A stretch of DNA of 20,255 bases from G020353235 sp964569555. GTDB lineage: Bacteria > Chloroflexota > Dehalococcoidia > Dehalococcoidales > JAUYDJ01. The stretch spans positions 1 through 20,255 of the forward strand of contig CAZMTT010000021.1 of the NCBI GenBank assembly GCA_964569555.1. Reading direction: 5' to 3'. Below the pieces are notes generated by a model. That model ran no database searches. It was not told the origin of the DNA and worked only from the letters and a program-made list of their open reading frames with translations. This document shows positions 1 through 6,122 of the stretch, in pieces (the first letter of the stretch is position 1; every line of letters begins with the position of its first letter). Made by a program: the position numbers and the translations under genes.

Positions 1-33
1 TAAATTTGGCACTGATGGCTGGTGAGGCATCGG
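1..33 (+). pseudogene. Decayed 5' fragment of a phosphohexomutase gene (direct repeat of 1640-1672)
   Basis: Bases 1-22 match 1640-1661, the start of the intact phosphohexomutase gene, at 21 of 22 positions; similarity fades after about base 31. Translated from base 2 it reads KFGTDGW, stop, GI, against KFGTDGWRGI in the intact gene. Several differences are synonymous third-position changes (Thr, Gly and Ile codons), and the Arg codon has become TGA, so this looks like a diverged coding sequence later broken rather than a fresh copy. KFGTDGWRG is the N-terminal signature of the family. The repeat may extend left of the window, which cannot be seen. It could also be one arm of an insertion-site duplication around the two accessory genes. 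Confidence 0.55.
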
Positions 34-53
34 GCAAACGACAAGGATGAACT

Positions 54-635
54 ATGGCTATTCAAGTTTTTGTTTCGCACACACACGGAGACGAAGAGTT
101 TTGCCATATTTTTGATAGGGCTTGTGCGCAGGTAGGTATCACGGCTTTCCACTCCGAATTTGAGAGGATAGAGTTACCTGCCTGGGAGACAATAAGGAAT
201 GCCATAAGAAAATCACGAGCCTTATTTCTATTAGTTGGTAAAGAGCTAGCCAGACTCCAGGCTTTGCCTGACCCTTCATGGCCATATACTCAGAGTTGGA
301 TTGCCAATGAAATTGGTATAGCTTGTGAGAGAGGAATAGATGTGTGGGTTATTTGTGACGATGTGGAGATAAATTTTCCTGTGCCTTATCTAAACAATTA
401 TCTCCCCGTAAGCCTACGACACGAGGAGGTTTTTGATTATTTTGTTGCCATTTTAGGGGTGTATACACGTTATAGAAAACTCAAATTCCCCGATAAGAAG
501 TGTGGGTTTCAGTGTCCTTATCAAGACTGCCAAATTTCTTTCAACCTGTGGATGTCTGCTGAACCTAGTGATATGATAGTGTGTCCTCATTGCTTGAGGC
601 AGATAGTTTTTAACGAAAAATTCCCGGTGGAATAG
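54..635 (+). CDS. TIR-domain protein with C-terminal zinc ribbon
   Basis: 193 aa, cytoplasmic, no signal peptide or membrane segment. Residues about 3-135 resemble a TIR fold: the opening strand VFVSHTHGDEEF, the central WETIRNAIRKSRALFLLVG helix-strand, and SWIANEIGIA, whose Glu86 lies where TIR NAD-cleaving enzymes carry the catalytic glutamate. The C-terminal ~45 residues hold Cys150, Cys154, Cys159, Cys177 and Cys180; a C-x4-C and C-P-x-C pairing is typical of a zinc ribbon. Known bacterial TIR proteins often cleave NAD or make cyclic ADP-ribose signals in anti-phage defence; here that is inference. Start ATG 54 has AAGGA at 43-47, six bases upstream. The gene is AT-rich compared with its neighbours to the right, suggesting transfer. 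No obvious effector or sensor partner is visible, except possibly the next gene. Confidence 0.75.
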   Translation: MAIQVFVSHTHGDEEFCHIFDRACAQVGITAFHSEFERIELPAWETIRNAIRKSRALFLLVGKELARLQALPDPSWPYTQSWIANEIGIACERGIDVWVICDDVEINFPVPYLNNYLPVSLRHEEVFDYFVAILGVYTRYRKLKFPDKKCGFQCPYQDCQISFNLWMSAEPSDMIVCPHCLRQIVFNEKFPVE

Positions 636-673
636 GCAAGGCAAAAATCTAGTAAGCCTAAGGGGGAAGTTTG

Positions 674-728
674 AAAGGGGCAAAGCCCCTTTAAGAAATT
701 ACCCTCCCCCTCTCCTTTGAAGGAGAAG
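674..728. repeat. Two-hairpin intergenic repeat, copy 1
   Basis: First hairpin: 8-bp stem 674-681 with 685-692 around a 3-nt loop (GGGGC core). After a short A-rich linker, second hairpin: 7-bp stem 711-717 with 720-726 around TG, preceded by a C-run. The same layout recurs at 750 and 1553. It lies between the TIR gene and the DUF71 gene. It is not followed by a convincing T-run, so a terminator role is not supported. Confidence 0.75.
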
Positions 729-749
729 ATACTATAAGGAGAGTCTAAT

Positions 750-815
750 AGAGGCGAAGCCTCTCTTATATAAATAATTCTCCCTCCCTTATCTAAGGGA
801 GGTAGATAAAGAGGG
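750..815. repeat. Two-hairpin intergenic repeat, copy 2
   Basis: First hairpin: 6-bp stem 750-755 with 759-764 around GAA. Second hairpin: 9-bp stem 783-791 with 794-802 around TC, followed by a G-rich tail near 811-816. The sequence differs from copy 1 (AGAGGC in place of AAGGGGC; CCTCCCTTA in place of TCTCCTT), yet both stems are perfectly paired, which implies compensatory change and a structural constraint. Confidence 0.65.
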
Positions 816-865
816 AGTGTTACCTAATAGAACCTAAAAGGGGAGAGGTAGCTAAAGACTTAAAA

Positions 866-1564
866 ATGGAAAAGGTGATATTTGCCTGGAGTAGTGGTAA
901 GGATAGTGCCATCAGCCTTTATGAAATTCAAAAAGACGAGAAGTATAAAATTGTATCTTTACTAACCACGATAACTGAGGACTATGATAGGGTTAGTATG
1001 CATGGTGTGCCCCGAACTTTAGTTGAGCAGCAGGCATATTCCTTGGGTCTACCTATTGAGGAGGTTTTTATTCCCAAGTCTTGTTCCTTTGAAGAGTATG
1101 AGTCAAAAATGAGAGAAGTCCTCGCCAGGTTCAGACAAAAGGGGATTTACTCGGTAGTATTTGGTGACATATTCCTGGAATGGGTAAAGAAATACCGGGA
1201 GGATAATTTATCCAAGTTGGGGATGATGCCAATATTCCCAATATGGGGGAGAGATACTGCCGAACTTGCCAGGTCTTTTATAGAGCTGGGCTTCCAGGCT
1301 GTCATTACCTGTGTTGATTCTAGGTTTCTGGATAAGAGTTTTGTTGGCAGGATGCTTGATAAACACTTTTTAGCTGAGCTTCCGTCCAATGTTGACCCTG
1401 GGGGTGAGAATGGAGAATTTCATTCTTTCGTCTTTGATGGCCCAATATTCAACGAGAGAATAAGCTATAAACTAGGGGAAAGAGTGTTAAGGGGTTCATT
1501 CTATTTTTGTGATTTACTACCAGAAGAGGTGTTAAATCTAACAGGGAAGCGTGAAGGGGCGTAG
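866..1564 (+). CDS. PP-loop ATP pyrophosphatase, diphthine-ammonia ligase (Dph6/DUF71) family
   Basis: 232 aa, close to the usual size of single-domain archaeal and bacterial family members. The N-terminal PP-loop appears as WSSGKDSA (residues 8-15), the nucleotide-binding loop of this superfamily. FGDIFLEWVKKYRE (about 99-112) and DPGGENGEFHSFVFDGPIF (177-195) match the conserved family blocks, the second being the family signature. In archaea and eukaryotes the enzyme uses ATP and ammonia to amidate diphthine on EF-2. Bacteria do not make diphthamide, so the substrate here is unknown; a generic ATP-dependent amidation is inferred. The start is chosen because the PP-loop begins eight residues in; no good Shine-Dalgarno is seen. 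The last residues and the TAG stop lie inside repeat copy 3. AT-rich like the TIR gene. Confidence 0.85.
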   Translation: MEKVIFAWSSGKDSAISLYEIQKDEKYKIVSLLTTITEDYDRVSMHGVPRTLVEQQAYSLGLPIEEVFIPKSCSFEEYESKMREVLARFRQKGIYSVVFGDIFLEWVKKYREDNLSKLGMMPIFPIWGRDTAELARSFIELGFQAVITCVDSRFLDKSFVGRMLDKHFLAELPSNVDPGGENGEFHSFVFDGPIFNERISYKLGERVLRGSFYFCDLLPEEVLNLTGKREGA

Positions 1565-1620
1565 CCCCTTCACAACCTATACCTCCCCCTCTCCTTTGAA
1601 GGAGAGGGGGACCGAGGGGG
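1553..1620. repeat. Two-hairpin intergenic repeat, copy 3 (bridges two genes)
   Basis: First hairpin: perfect 8-bp stem 1553-1560 with 1564-1571 around GTA. Second hairpin: perfect 13-bp stem 1584-1596 with 1599-1611 around TG, then a G-rich tail to about 1620. The first hairpin contains the TAG stop of the upstream DUF71 gene (1562-1564), and the G-rich tail supplies the likely Shine-Dalgarno sequence of the phosphohexomutase gene. Confidence 0.8.
1614..1620 (+). promoter_or_regulatory. Ribosome binding site deciding the phosphohexomutase start
   Basis: GAGGGGG lies 5 nt before ATG 1626 and favours that codon over an in-frame ATG at 1551 inside the repeat. An in-frame GTG at 1620 is possible but overlaps this site. 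Confidence 0.6.
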
Positions 1621-1625
1621 TGAGG

Positions 1626-3050
1626 ATGGATAGTCCTATTAAATTTGGCACCGATGGCTGGCGGGGGATTATCGCCCAGGACTTCACCTTTGATAATGTG
1701 CGGGCCTGTGCCCAAGGGGTGGCCCATTATCTAAAGCAGGCGAATCTGGCCGACAGGGGGCTGATTATCGGCTATGATACCCGCTTTGCCTCGGAAGATT
1801 TTGCATCAGCGGCGGCTGAGGTGGTTGCCGGCAACGGCATTAAGGTCTATCTCTGCCCCAAGCCAACCCCCACCCCGGTGATAAGCTACGGGGTTCTGGC
1901 TCTAAAGGCGGGCGGGGCGATTATCATCACCGCCAGCCACAACGCGGGGAACTGGAACGGCTTTAAATACAAGGATGAGCAGGGCTCCAGTGCCCCCGAT
2001 GAAGTTACCGCCCAGATGGAAGCCCATACCAATCAGGCTCTGGACACCGGGAAAGTAGCACGCATACTGCTGGCGGAAGCCCTTTCTCAGGGACGGGTGG
2101 AATACTGTGACCTGGATCCGGTCTACTTTAAACAGGTGGGCCGGCTCATTAATCTTGATGAGCTACGCCAGGCCAGGCTGAAGGTGGCGGTTGACGCCAT
2201 GTATGGCGCCGGGGCGGGCTATCTCAGGACATTGCTCGGTGGGGGCAACATGGAGGTGGTGGAGATAAATGGCGAGCGCAACCCCATCTTCCCCGGCATA
2301 CGCCCCGAACCGATTGCGGTTAATCTGGGCAAGCTATCGGCGACGGTTAAAGAGCAGGGGGCGGGCGTCGGCCTGGCGACGGATGGTGATGCCGACCGGG
2401 TGGGGGTGGTTGATGAGAAGGGGGTATTTCTAACCCAGCTCCAGGTCTTTGCCCTGCTCTGTCTCTATTTCCTGGAGGTGCGTGGGGAGCGCGGCCCGAT
2501 TGTGAAGACCATCACTTCCTCCAGCATGCTCAATCGGCTGGGGGAGATGTTCGGTGTGCCGGTGTATGAAACTGCGGTGGGCTTCAAGTATATTGCCCCC
2601 CTGATGCTTGCCCGGAAGGCGGTTATCGGTGGGGAGGAGAGCGGGGGCTACGGCTTCCGGGGGCATGTCATGGAGCGGGATGGCATTATGGCCAGCCTCT
2701 ATTTCCTCGACCTGATACTCAAGACGGGGAAAACCCCCTCCCAGCTTCTGGACTATCTCTACAGCAAGGTGGGCCCCCACTATTATGAGCGGGTGGATGT
2801 GGAGTTTCCCGCCGAGCAGCGGGAGGCGATAACCAATCGGGTTAAAAAGAGCTCACCCCGGGCGATTGATGGGGTTAAAGTAGCCAAGATAGATACCACC
2901 GATGGCTTTCGCTTTGTCCTTGATGATGGCTCCTGGCTGCTGATTCGGTTCTCGGGGACCGAGCCACTGCTGCGCATCTACTCGGAAACCGATTCTACTG
3001 ACCGTGCCCAGAGACTCCTCAAAATAGGCCAGGAAATCGCCGGGGTCTAG
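1626..3050 (+). CDS. Phosphoglucomutase/phosphomannomutase family enzyme
   Basis: 474 aa from ATG 1626, a usual length for alpha-D-phosphohexomutases, which interconvert sugar 6- and 1-phosphates through a phosphoserine enzyme. All four active-site blocks are present: the N-terminal KFGTDGWRG; ITASHN with the phosphorylated Ser at about residue 104; the metal-binding loop DGDADR at about 253-258; the sugar-binding loop GGEESGGYG at about 335-343; and the C-terminal phosphate-binding FSGTEP at about 442-447. GEESGG leans towards a glucose-type substrate, but glucose, mannose and glucosamine phosphates cannot be told apart here. The frame stays open upstream to 1551, but that part is repeat sequence. 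High GC, like the ribosomal cluster. Its 3' end faces rpsI with a 4-nt gap. Confidence 0.9.
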   Translation: MDSPIKFGTDGWRGIIAQDFTFDNVRACAQGVAHYLKQANLADRGLIIGYDTRFASEDFASAAAEVVAGNGIKVYLCPKPTPTPVISYGVLALKAGGAIIITASHNAGNWNGFKYKDEQGSSAPDEVTAQMEAHTNQALDTGKVARILLAEALSQGRVEYCDLDPVYFKQVGRLINLDELRQARLKVAVDAMYGAGAGYLRTLLGGGNMEVVEINGERNPIFPGIRPEPIAVNLGKLSATVKEQGAGVGLATDGDADRVGVVDEKGVFLTQLQVFALLCLYFLEVRGERGPIVKTITSSSMLNRLGEMFGVPVYETAVGFKYIAPLMLARKAVIGGEESGGYGFRGHVMERDGIMASLYFLDLILKTGKTPSQLLDYLYSKVGPHYYERVDVEFPAEQREAITNRVKKSSPRAIDGVKVAKIDTTDGFRFVLDDGSWLLIRFSGTEPLLRIYSETDSTDRAQRLLKIGQEIAGV

Positions 3051-3054
3051 CCTC

Positions 3055-3450
3055 TTACCGCTTGGTGTACTGCGGGGCTTTGCGGGCCCGTCTTAGGCCG
3101 GCTTTCTTTCTTTCCTTAACCCTGGGGTCGCGGGTAAGCAGTCCGTTCTCGCGCAGCGTCGGCTTGAAGAGCTCGTTGGCTCTGACCAGGGCCCGGGCAA
3201 TGCCGAGGGCAATGGCGCCGTTCTGTCCCGAAATGCCGCCGCCGGCTACTTTAACGATGACATTGTACTTGGTCAGGGTCTCGGTAACCTGAAGGGGTTT
3301 TAACATGTTCTGGCGGTGCAAGGGGCGGGGGAAGCGTTCCTCATAGGGCATGCCGTTGACAATGATTTCCCCCTTGCCCGGTATCAGTCTGACCTGAGCT
3401 ACCGCTTCCTTGCGTCTGCCCGTCCCGTGAAAATAGCTTTGTTTATCCAT
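3055..3450 (-). CDS. rpsI: 30S ribosomal protein S9
   Basis: 131 aa, normal length. The N-terminal GTGRRKEAVAQVRL, the central AGGGISGQNGAIALGIARAL and the basic C-terminus ending KAPQYTKR are diagnostic; the tail reaches the P-site tRNA in the 30S subunit. ATG 3450 is preceded by AGGGG. It follows rplM by 9 nt, the standard L13-S9 pair, and is the last gene of the cluster. No terminator is visible after its stop, which lies 4 nt from the stop of the opposing phosphohexomutase gene. Confidence 0.97.
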   Translation of the reverse strand: MDKQSYFHGTGRRKEAVAQVRLIPGKGEIIVNGMPYEERFPRPLHRQNMLKPLQVTETLTKYNVIVKVAGGGISGQNGAIALGIARALVRANELFKPTLRENGLLTRDPRVKERKKAGLRRARKAPQYTKR

Positions 3451-3459
3451 TTAACCCCT

Positions 3460-3903
3460 TTAATCCTCTTTCGTTTCCGTGCTAGCGGCGCCTACCTGAG
3501 CCAGGTGAGGGTGAGTATCACCGGTATAGACCTTGAGCTTCTTTATCATTCTAGCCCCCAGCCGGTTGTGGGGCAACATGCCCTTGACGGCATGCTCAAT
3601 CACCCGGGTGGGGTTAGTCTGCATCATTTCTTCCAGGCTGACGCTTTTCAGAGCCCCGGGGTATCCGGAGTGCCGGTAGTACATTTTCTGCTTGGTTTTA
3701 TTACCGGTAACCCGGACCTTGTCGGCATTGATGACCACCACGAAGTCGCCCGTATCCAGATTGCGGCTGAATATTGGCTTGTGTTTGCCCATAAGCAGGC
3801 TGGCGGCCTGGGTAGCCAGCTTGCCCAGGATTTTACCCGAGGCATCAATCACATGCCACTCTCGCTTAATCTCAGATTCTTTAGTAATATAGGTCTTCAT
3901 CAT
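3460..3903 (-). CDS. rplM: 50S ribosomal protein L13
   Basis: 147 aa. WHVIDASGKILGKLATQAA, the NADKVRVTGNK segment and the AVKGMLPHNRLG block identify L13, an early-assembly 23S rRNA binding protein. ATG 3903 overlaps the TAA of truA by one base, and a second ATG follows at 3900, so the true start is one of two adjacent codons. The C-terminal STETKED is a short acidic tail. Partner of rpsI downstream. Confidence 0.97.
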   Translation of the reverse strand: MMKTYITKESEIKREWHVIDASGKILGKLATQAASLLMGKHKPIFSRNLDTGDFVVVINADKVRVTGNKTKQKMYYRHSGYPGALKSVSLEEMMQTNPTRVIEHAVKGMLPHNRLGARMIKKLKVYTGDTHPHLAQVGAASTETKED

Positions 3904-4715
3904 TATTTACCTGCCAAGTTATGCGGATAGTTTACCCGCATCAGACACAGCCCGTGGGCGGGGGCGGTTGGCCCGGCCAGCCCGGGCTTGCCTGATTCAA
4001 TTATACTATGAAATTCGTCCTGGCTCATCCGGCCCAGGCCAATCCTGATGAGACAGCCTACCGTGTTGCGCACCTGGTGGGGCAGGAAGGAATTAGCCTC
4101 TATGTGAAATATGACCAGCTCCCCCTCCCGCTTTACTCCGGCCTGGTACACCTGCCGTACCGTATTTTTAGGGCTGCCCCCGATACTGCTGGCAAAGGAG
4201 ATGAGGTCGTGCCGGCCGATAAGGGCCTGGCTGGCTTGATTCATGGCATCAATGTCCAGGTGCCCGGTAACCAGATGGACGAAGCGGCTCTGGAGCGGGG
4301 AGCGGGTGGGGCTATTCAGGATATAGTAGTTATATTCCCGGCTGAGGGCGCCACCCCTAGCCCGGAAAGAATCGTCGGCTCTATGGGCTTCCCGCACCGC
4401 AATATCCGGCGGCAGATAGTAGTTGAGCCCGCTAACAAACTTGGGCGGGGGGAGGGTTGATTTGGTGCGGAAGCTGACTACCTGCCCTCTGGCATGAACA
4501 CCGGCATCAGTCCGGCTGGCGGCTATCACCCTGATACTATCTCCGGTAAGCTTCTTTAAGGCGGTTTCGAGTTCTTTTTGGATAGTGGGCAGTCCCGCCT
4601 GCCACTGCAAGCCGTGATAATGCGTGCCATCATATTCCACAATCAGTACTATTCTGGTGGTGGCAACACGGGCGGCTTTGTTTGTCTCCGGGTTGACTGC
4701 TGTCGATACCATCAT
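3903..4715 (-). CDS. truA: tRNA pseudouridine(38-40) synthase TruA
   Basis: 270 aa. Converts uridines 38-40 of the anticodon stem to pseudouridine. The catalytic aspartate is Asp70 in SRTDAGVHA; the VEYDGTHYHGLQWQ opening, the SREYNYYI strand and the FLPHQVRNTVGCLIRIG block are family hallmarks. The start at 4715 overlaps the rplQ stop in an ATGA junction, indicating translational coupling; residues 1-18 precede the conserved domain and are probably disordered. A second Met directly follows the first. truA between rplQ and rplM is a common arrangement in Gram-positive and Chloroflexota clusters. Confidence 0.96.
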   Translation of the reverse strand: MMVSTAVNPETNKAARVATTRIVLIVEYDGTHYHGLQWQAGLPTIQKELETALKKLTGDSIRVIAASRTDAGVHARGQVVSFRTKSTLPPPKFVSGLNYYLPPDIAVREAHRADDSFRARGGALSREYNYYILNSPTRSPLQSRFVHLVTGHLDIDAMNQASQALIGRHDLISFASSIGGSPKNTVRQVYQAGVKREGELVIFHIEANSFLPHQVRNTVGCLIRIGLGRMSQDEFHSIIESGKPGLAGPTAPAHGLCLMRVNYPHNLAGK

Positions 4716-5065
4716 TCGATTAACTCAAGCTGGACCATAGGGGCGCCATCGCCCAGTCTGGGTCCTAGTTTAGTAATGCGGGTATATCCGCCGGAACGCT
4801 CGGCATATTTGGTGGCCAGCTCGCTGAACACCTTCTCGGTCACCCCTTCGTTCAGAATAAAGGACAGTGCCTGGCGACGGGCGTGAAGGCTACCTGCTTT
4901 ACCCAGGGTGACCATTTTTTCCGCCAGGCCGCGCACCTCTTTCGCCTTGGCTTCGGTAGTGGTAATCTTGCCGTGGTTTAACAGGTCGGTTACCAGATTC
5001 CGTAGCAGCGCCCGGCGGTGACCGGAAGACCGGCTTAATTTTCTACCGGCTATCTTATGTCTCAT
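4712..5065 (-). CDS. rplQ: 50S ribosomal protein L17
   Basis: 117 aa from ATG 5065, with the canonical start MRHKIAGRKLSRSSGHRRAL; the open frame further upstream lies inside rpoA and is not conserved. LRNLVTDLLNHGKITTTEAKAKE and the C-terminal ITKLGPRLGDGAPMVQLELIE complete the family. L17 binds near the peptide exit tunnel. It overlaps the rpoA stop by 11 nt and truA by 4 nt, so it is likely coupled to both. Confidence 0.96.
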   Translation of the reverse strand: MRHKIAGRKLSRSSGHRRALLRNLVTDLLNHGKITTTEAKAKEVRGLAEKMVTLGKAGSLHARRQALSFILNEGVTEKVFSELATKYAERSGGYTRITKLGPRLGDGAPMVQLELIE

Positions 5066-6056
5066 CTGTCTCCTCTTCGGGCGGGGCGGGTTCTTCTTCG
5101 GCACCTGGCTCAGTGGGCTCGCTAACCTGTGCGCTAAGGGAGAGGCCCAGAGACTCCATGCGCTCATTTATCTCTTCCAGGGACTTCTGCCCGAAATTCC
5201 TGAGCCGGAGCAGGTCTTTCTCCTCTCGGCTGATGAGCTCCCCGACGGTGGTGATGTTAGCTCGCCTTAAGCAATTAATGGTACGCACTGATAAATCGAG
5301 CTGTTCCACGGGCATATTGTATTTCTCTTCGGGGATGGACAGGCGAAAGGCCTCTTTTTCCATCTCCAGCTGGGAAACCTCAGCGTATTCGGCAAACGGG
5401 GCAAGCTGCTTTATCAGAATGTCGGCGGCCTGGCTGAGCGCATCTAACGGGGAGACGGTGCCGTCAGTCCATATCTCCAGAAACAGGCGCTCGCGGCTGA
5501 ACTTCTGCCCGATGTGGGTCGGTTCAACGGTGAAGTTAACCTTCAGTATCGGGGTGAAGATACTGTCTATGGGGATAGTATCTATGGGGAGGTTATCACT
5601 GGAGACCGCTTCTTGATAGCCGGTACCCAGCTCCACATCCAGCTCGACATAAAGCCTGGCTTCCGCTGAGTCCAGGGTGGCCAGATAGAGCTCAGGGTTG
5701 GCAATTTCAAAGTCCACCGAGGGCTTGATGTCAGCGGCGGTAATCTGTTCGGCTCCTTCTGCCTCCAGGATTAGCTTACCCGGTTGACCGGAGAGTGATT
5801 TCAGCCTCAGTGTTCTTACATTGAGCAGAAATTCGGTGGTATCCTCTTTCACATGAGGGATGGTGGAGAACTCGTGGTGAATGCCCTCAATCTTAACCCG
5901 CGTTACCGCCGCCCCGGGGAGATAACCAAGCAGCACCCGGCGCAGGGCGTTACCGAGGGTATTGCCAAAGCCCTTTTCCAGTGGCTCGACTAGAAAGTGG
6001 CCCGAGTTCTGGCTGCTTTCCACACACTCAATTTTGGCTATTATCAGGGAGGACAA
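5055..6056 (-). CDS. rpoA: DNA-directed RNA polymerase subunit alpha
   Basis: 333 aa if started at TTG 6056. The N-terminal domain (dimerisation and assembly) shows VEPLEKGFGNTLGNALRRVLL, and the C-terminal domain (DNA and activator contact, about residues 245-307) shows LDLSVRTINCLRRANI and LRNFGQKSLEEI. A 26-residue Glu/Pro tail follows (308-333), absent from typical alpha subunits. An in-frame ATG at 6092 would add 12 residues but has no Shine-Dalgarno, whereas a perfect GGAGG sits 7 nt before the TTG and inside that extension; TTG is preferred. About 66 nt separate it from rpsD, the widest gap in the cluster. Confidence 0.95.
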   Translation of the reverse strand: MSSLIIAKIECVESSQNSGHFLVEPLEKGFGNTLGNALRRVLLGYLPGAAVTRVKIEGIHHEFSTIPHVKEDTTEFLLNVRTLRLKSLSGQPGKLILEAEGAEQITAADIKPSVDFEIANPELYLATLDSAEARLYVELDVELGTGYQEAVSSDNLPIDTIPIDSIFTPILKVNFTVEPTHIGQKFSRERLFLEIWTDGTVSPLDALSQAADILIKQLAPFAEYAEVSQLEMEKEAFRLSIPEEKYNMPVEQLDLSVRTINCLRRANITTVGELISREEKDLLRLRNFGQKSLEEINERMESLGLSLSAQVSEPTEPGAEEEPAPPEEETDET

Positions 6057-6063
6057 GACATTA

Positions 6064-6068
6064 CCTCC
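6064..6068 (-). promoter_or_regulatory. Ribosome binding site deciding the rpoA start
   Basis: GGAGG on the minus strand (AAAAGGAGGTAATGTC then TTG), 7 nt from TTG 6056. It argues against the upstream in-frame ATG 6092. Confidence 0.75.
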
Positions 6069-6122
6069 TTTTAGCCCGTTATCAAGACTCATTTATTTTT
6101 GCCTAAATACCCTTTCTTCAGC

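Larger units (their letters stand above)
636..865. other. Intergenic region between TIR and DUF71 genes
   Basis: This 230-nt spacer holds repeat copies 1 and 2 and little else. I see no convincing sigma-70 promoter pair and no small ORF with a plausible ribosome binding site. A GAGAGG stretch at about 843-848 is too far (some 17 nt) from the ATG at 866 to be a good Shine-Dalgarno site. Confidence 0.6.

Noticed and set aside
20..28. TGA in the phosphohexomutase fragment as a selenocysteine codon
   Set aside because: The position is an Arg in the intact copy, similarity dies out just after it, and no SECIS-like hairpin is evident directly downstream; decay is simpler.
453..683. Minus-strand ORF of 76 codons over the end of the TIR gene
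   Set aside because: It overlaps a better-supported gene with recognisable domains, has no ribosome binding site, and shows no family resemblance.
674..815. Possible CRISPR array or Rho-independent terminators
   Set aside because: The repeats are too few, unequal and internally palindromic with no regular spacers, and the hairpins lack T-runs, so neither a CRISPR array nor a terminator is supported.
866..1564. Functional link between the Dph6-like enzyme and EF-G at the other end of the window
   Set aside because: Bacterial EF-G lacks the diphthamide site and the genes are 18 kb apart on opposite strands; proximity to the ribosomal cluster is likely chance.
1551..1625. Longer phosphohexomutase beginning at ATG 1551
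   Set aside because: The extra 25 codons are repeat sequence overlapping the DUF71 gene; the family's conserved N-terminus begins right after ATG 1626, which has a binding site.
3070..3115. GC palindromes followed by a pyrimidine run after the phosphohexomutase, as a terminator
   Set aside because: They lie within rpsI coding sequence, the stems are short, and the run is mixed C and T; not convincing.
4008..4460. Plus-strand ORF of 150 codons opposite truA
   Set aside because: It is a shadow frame of a clear truA gene in GC-rich DNA, with no conserved motif or initiation signal.
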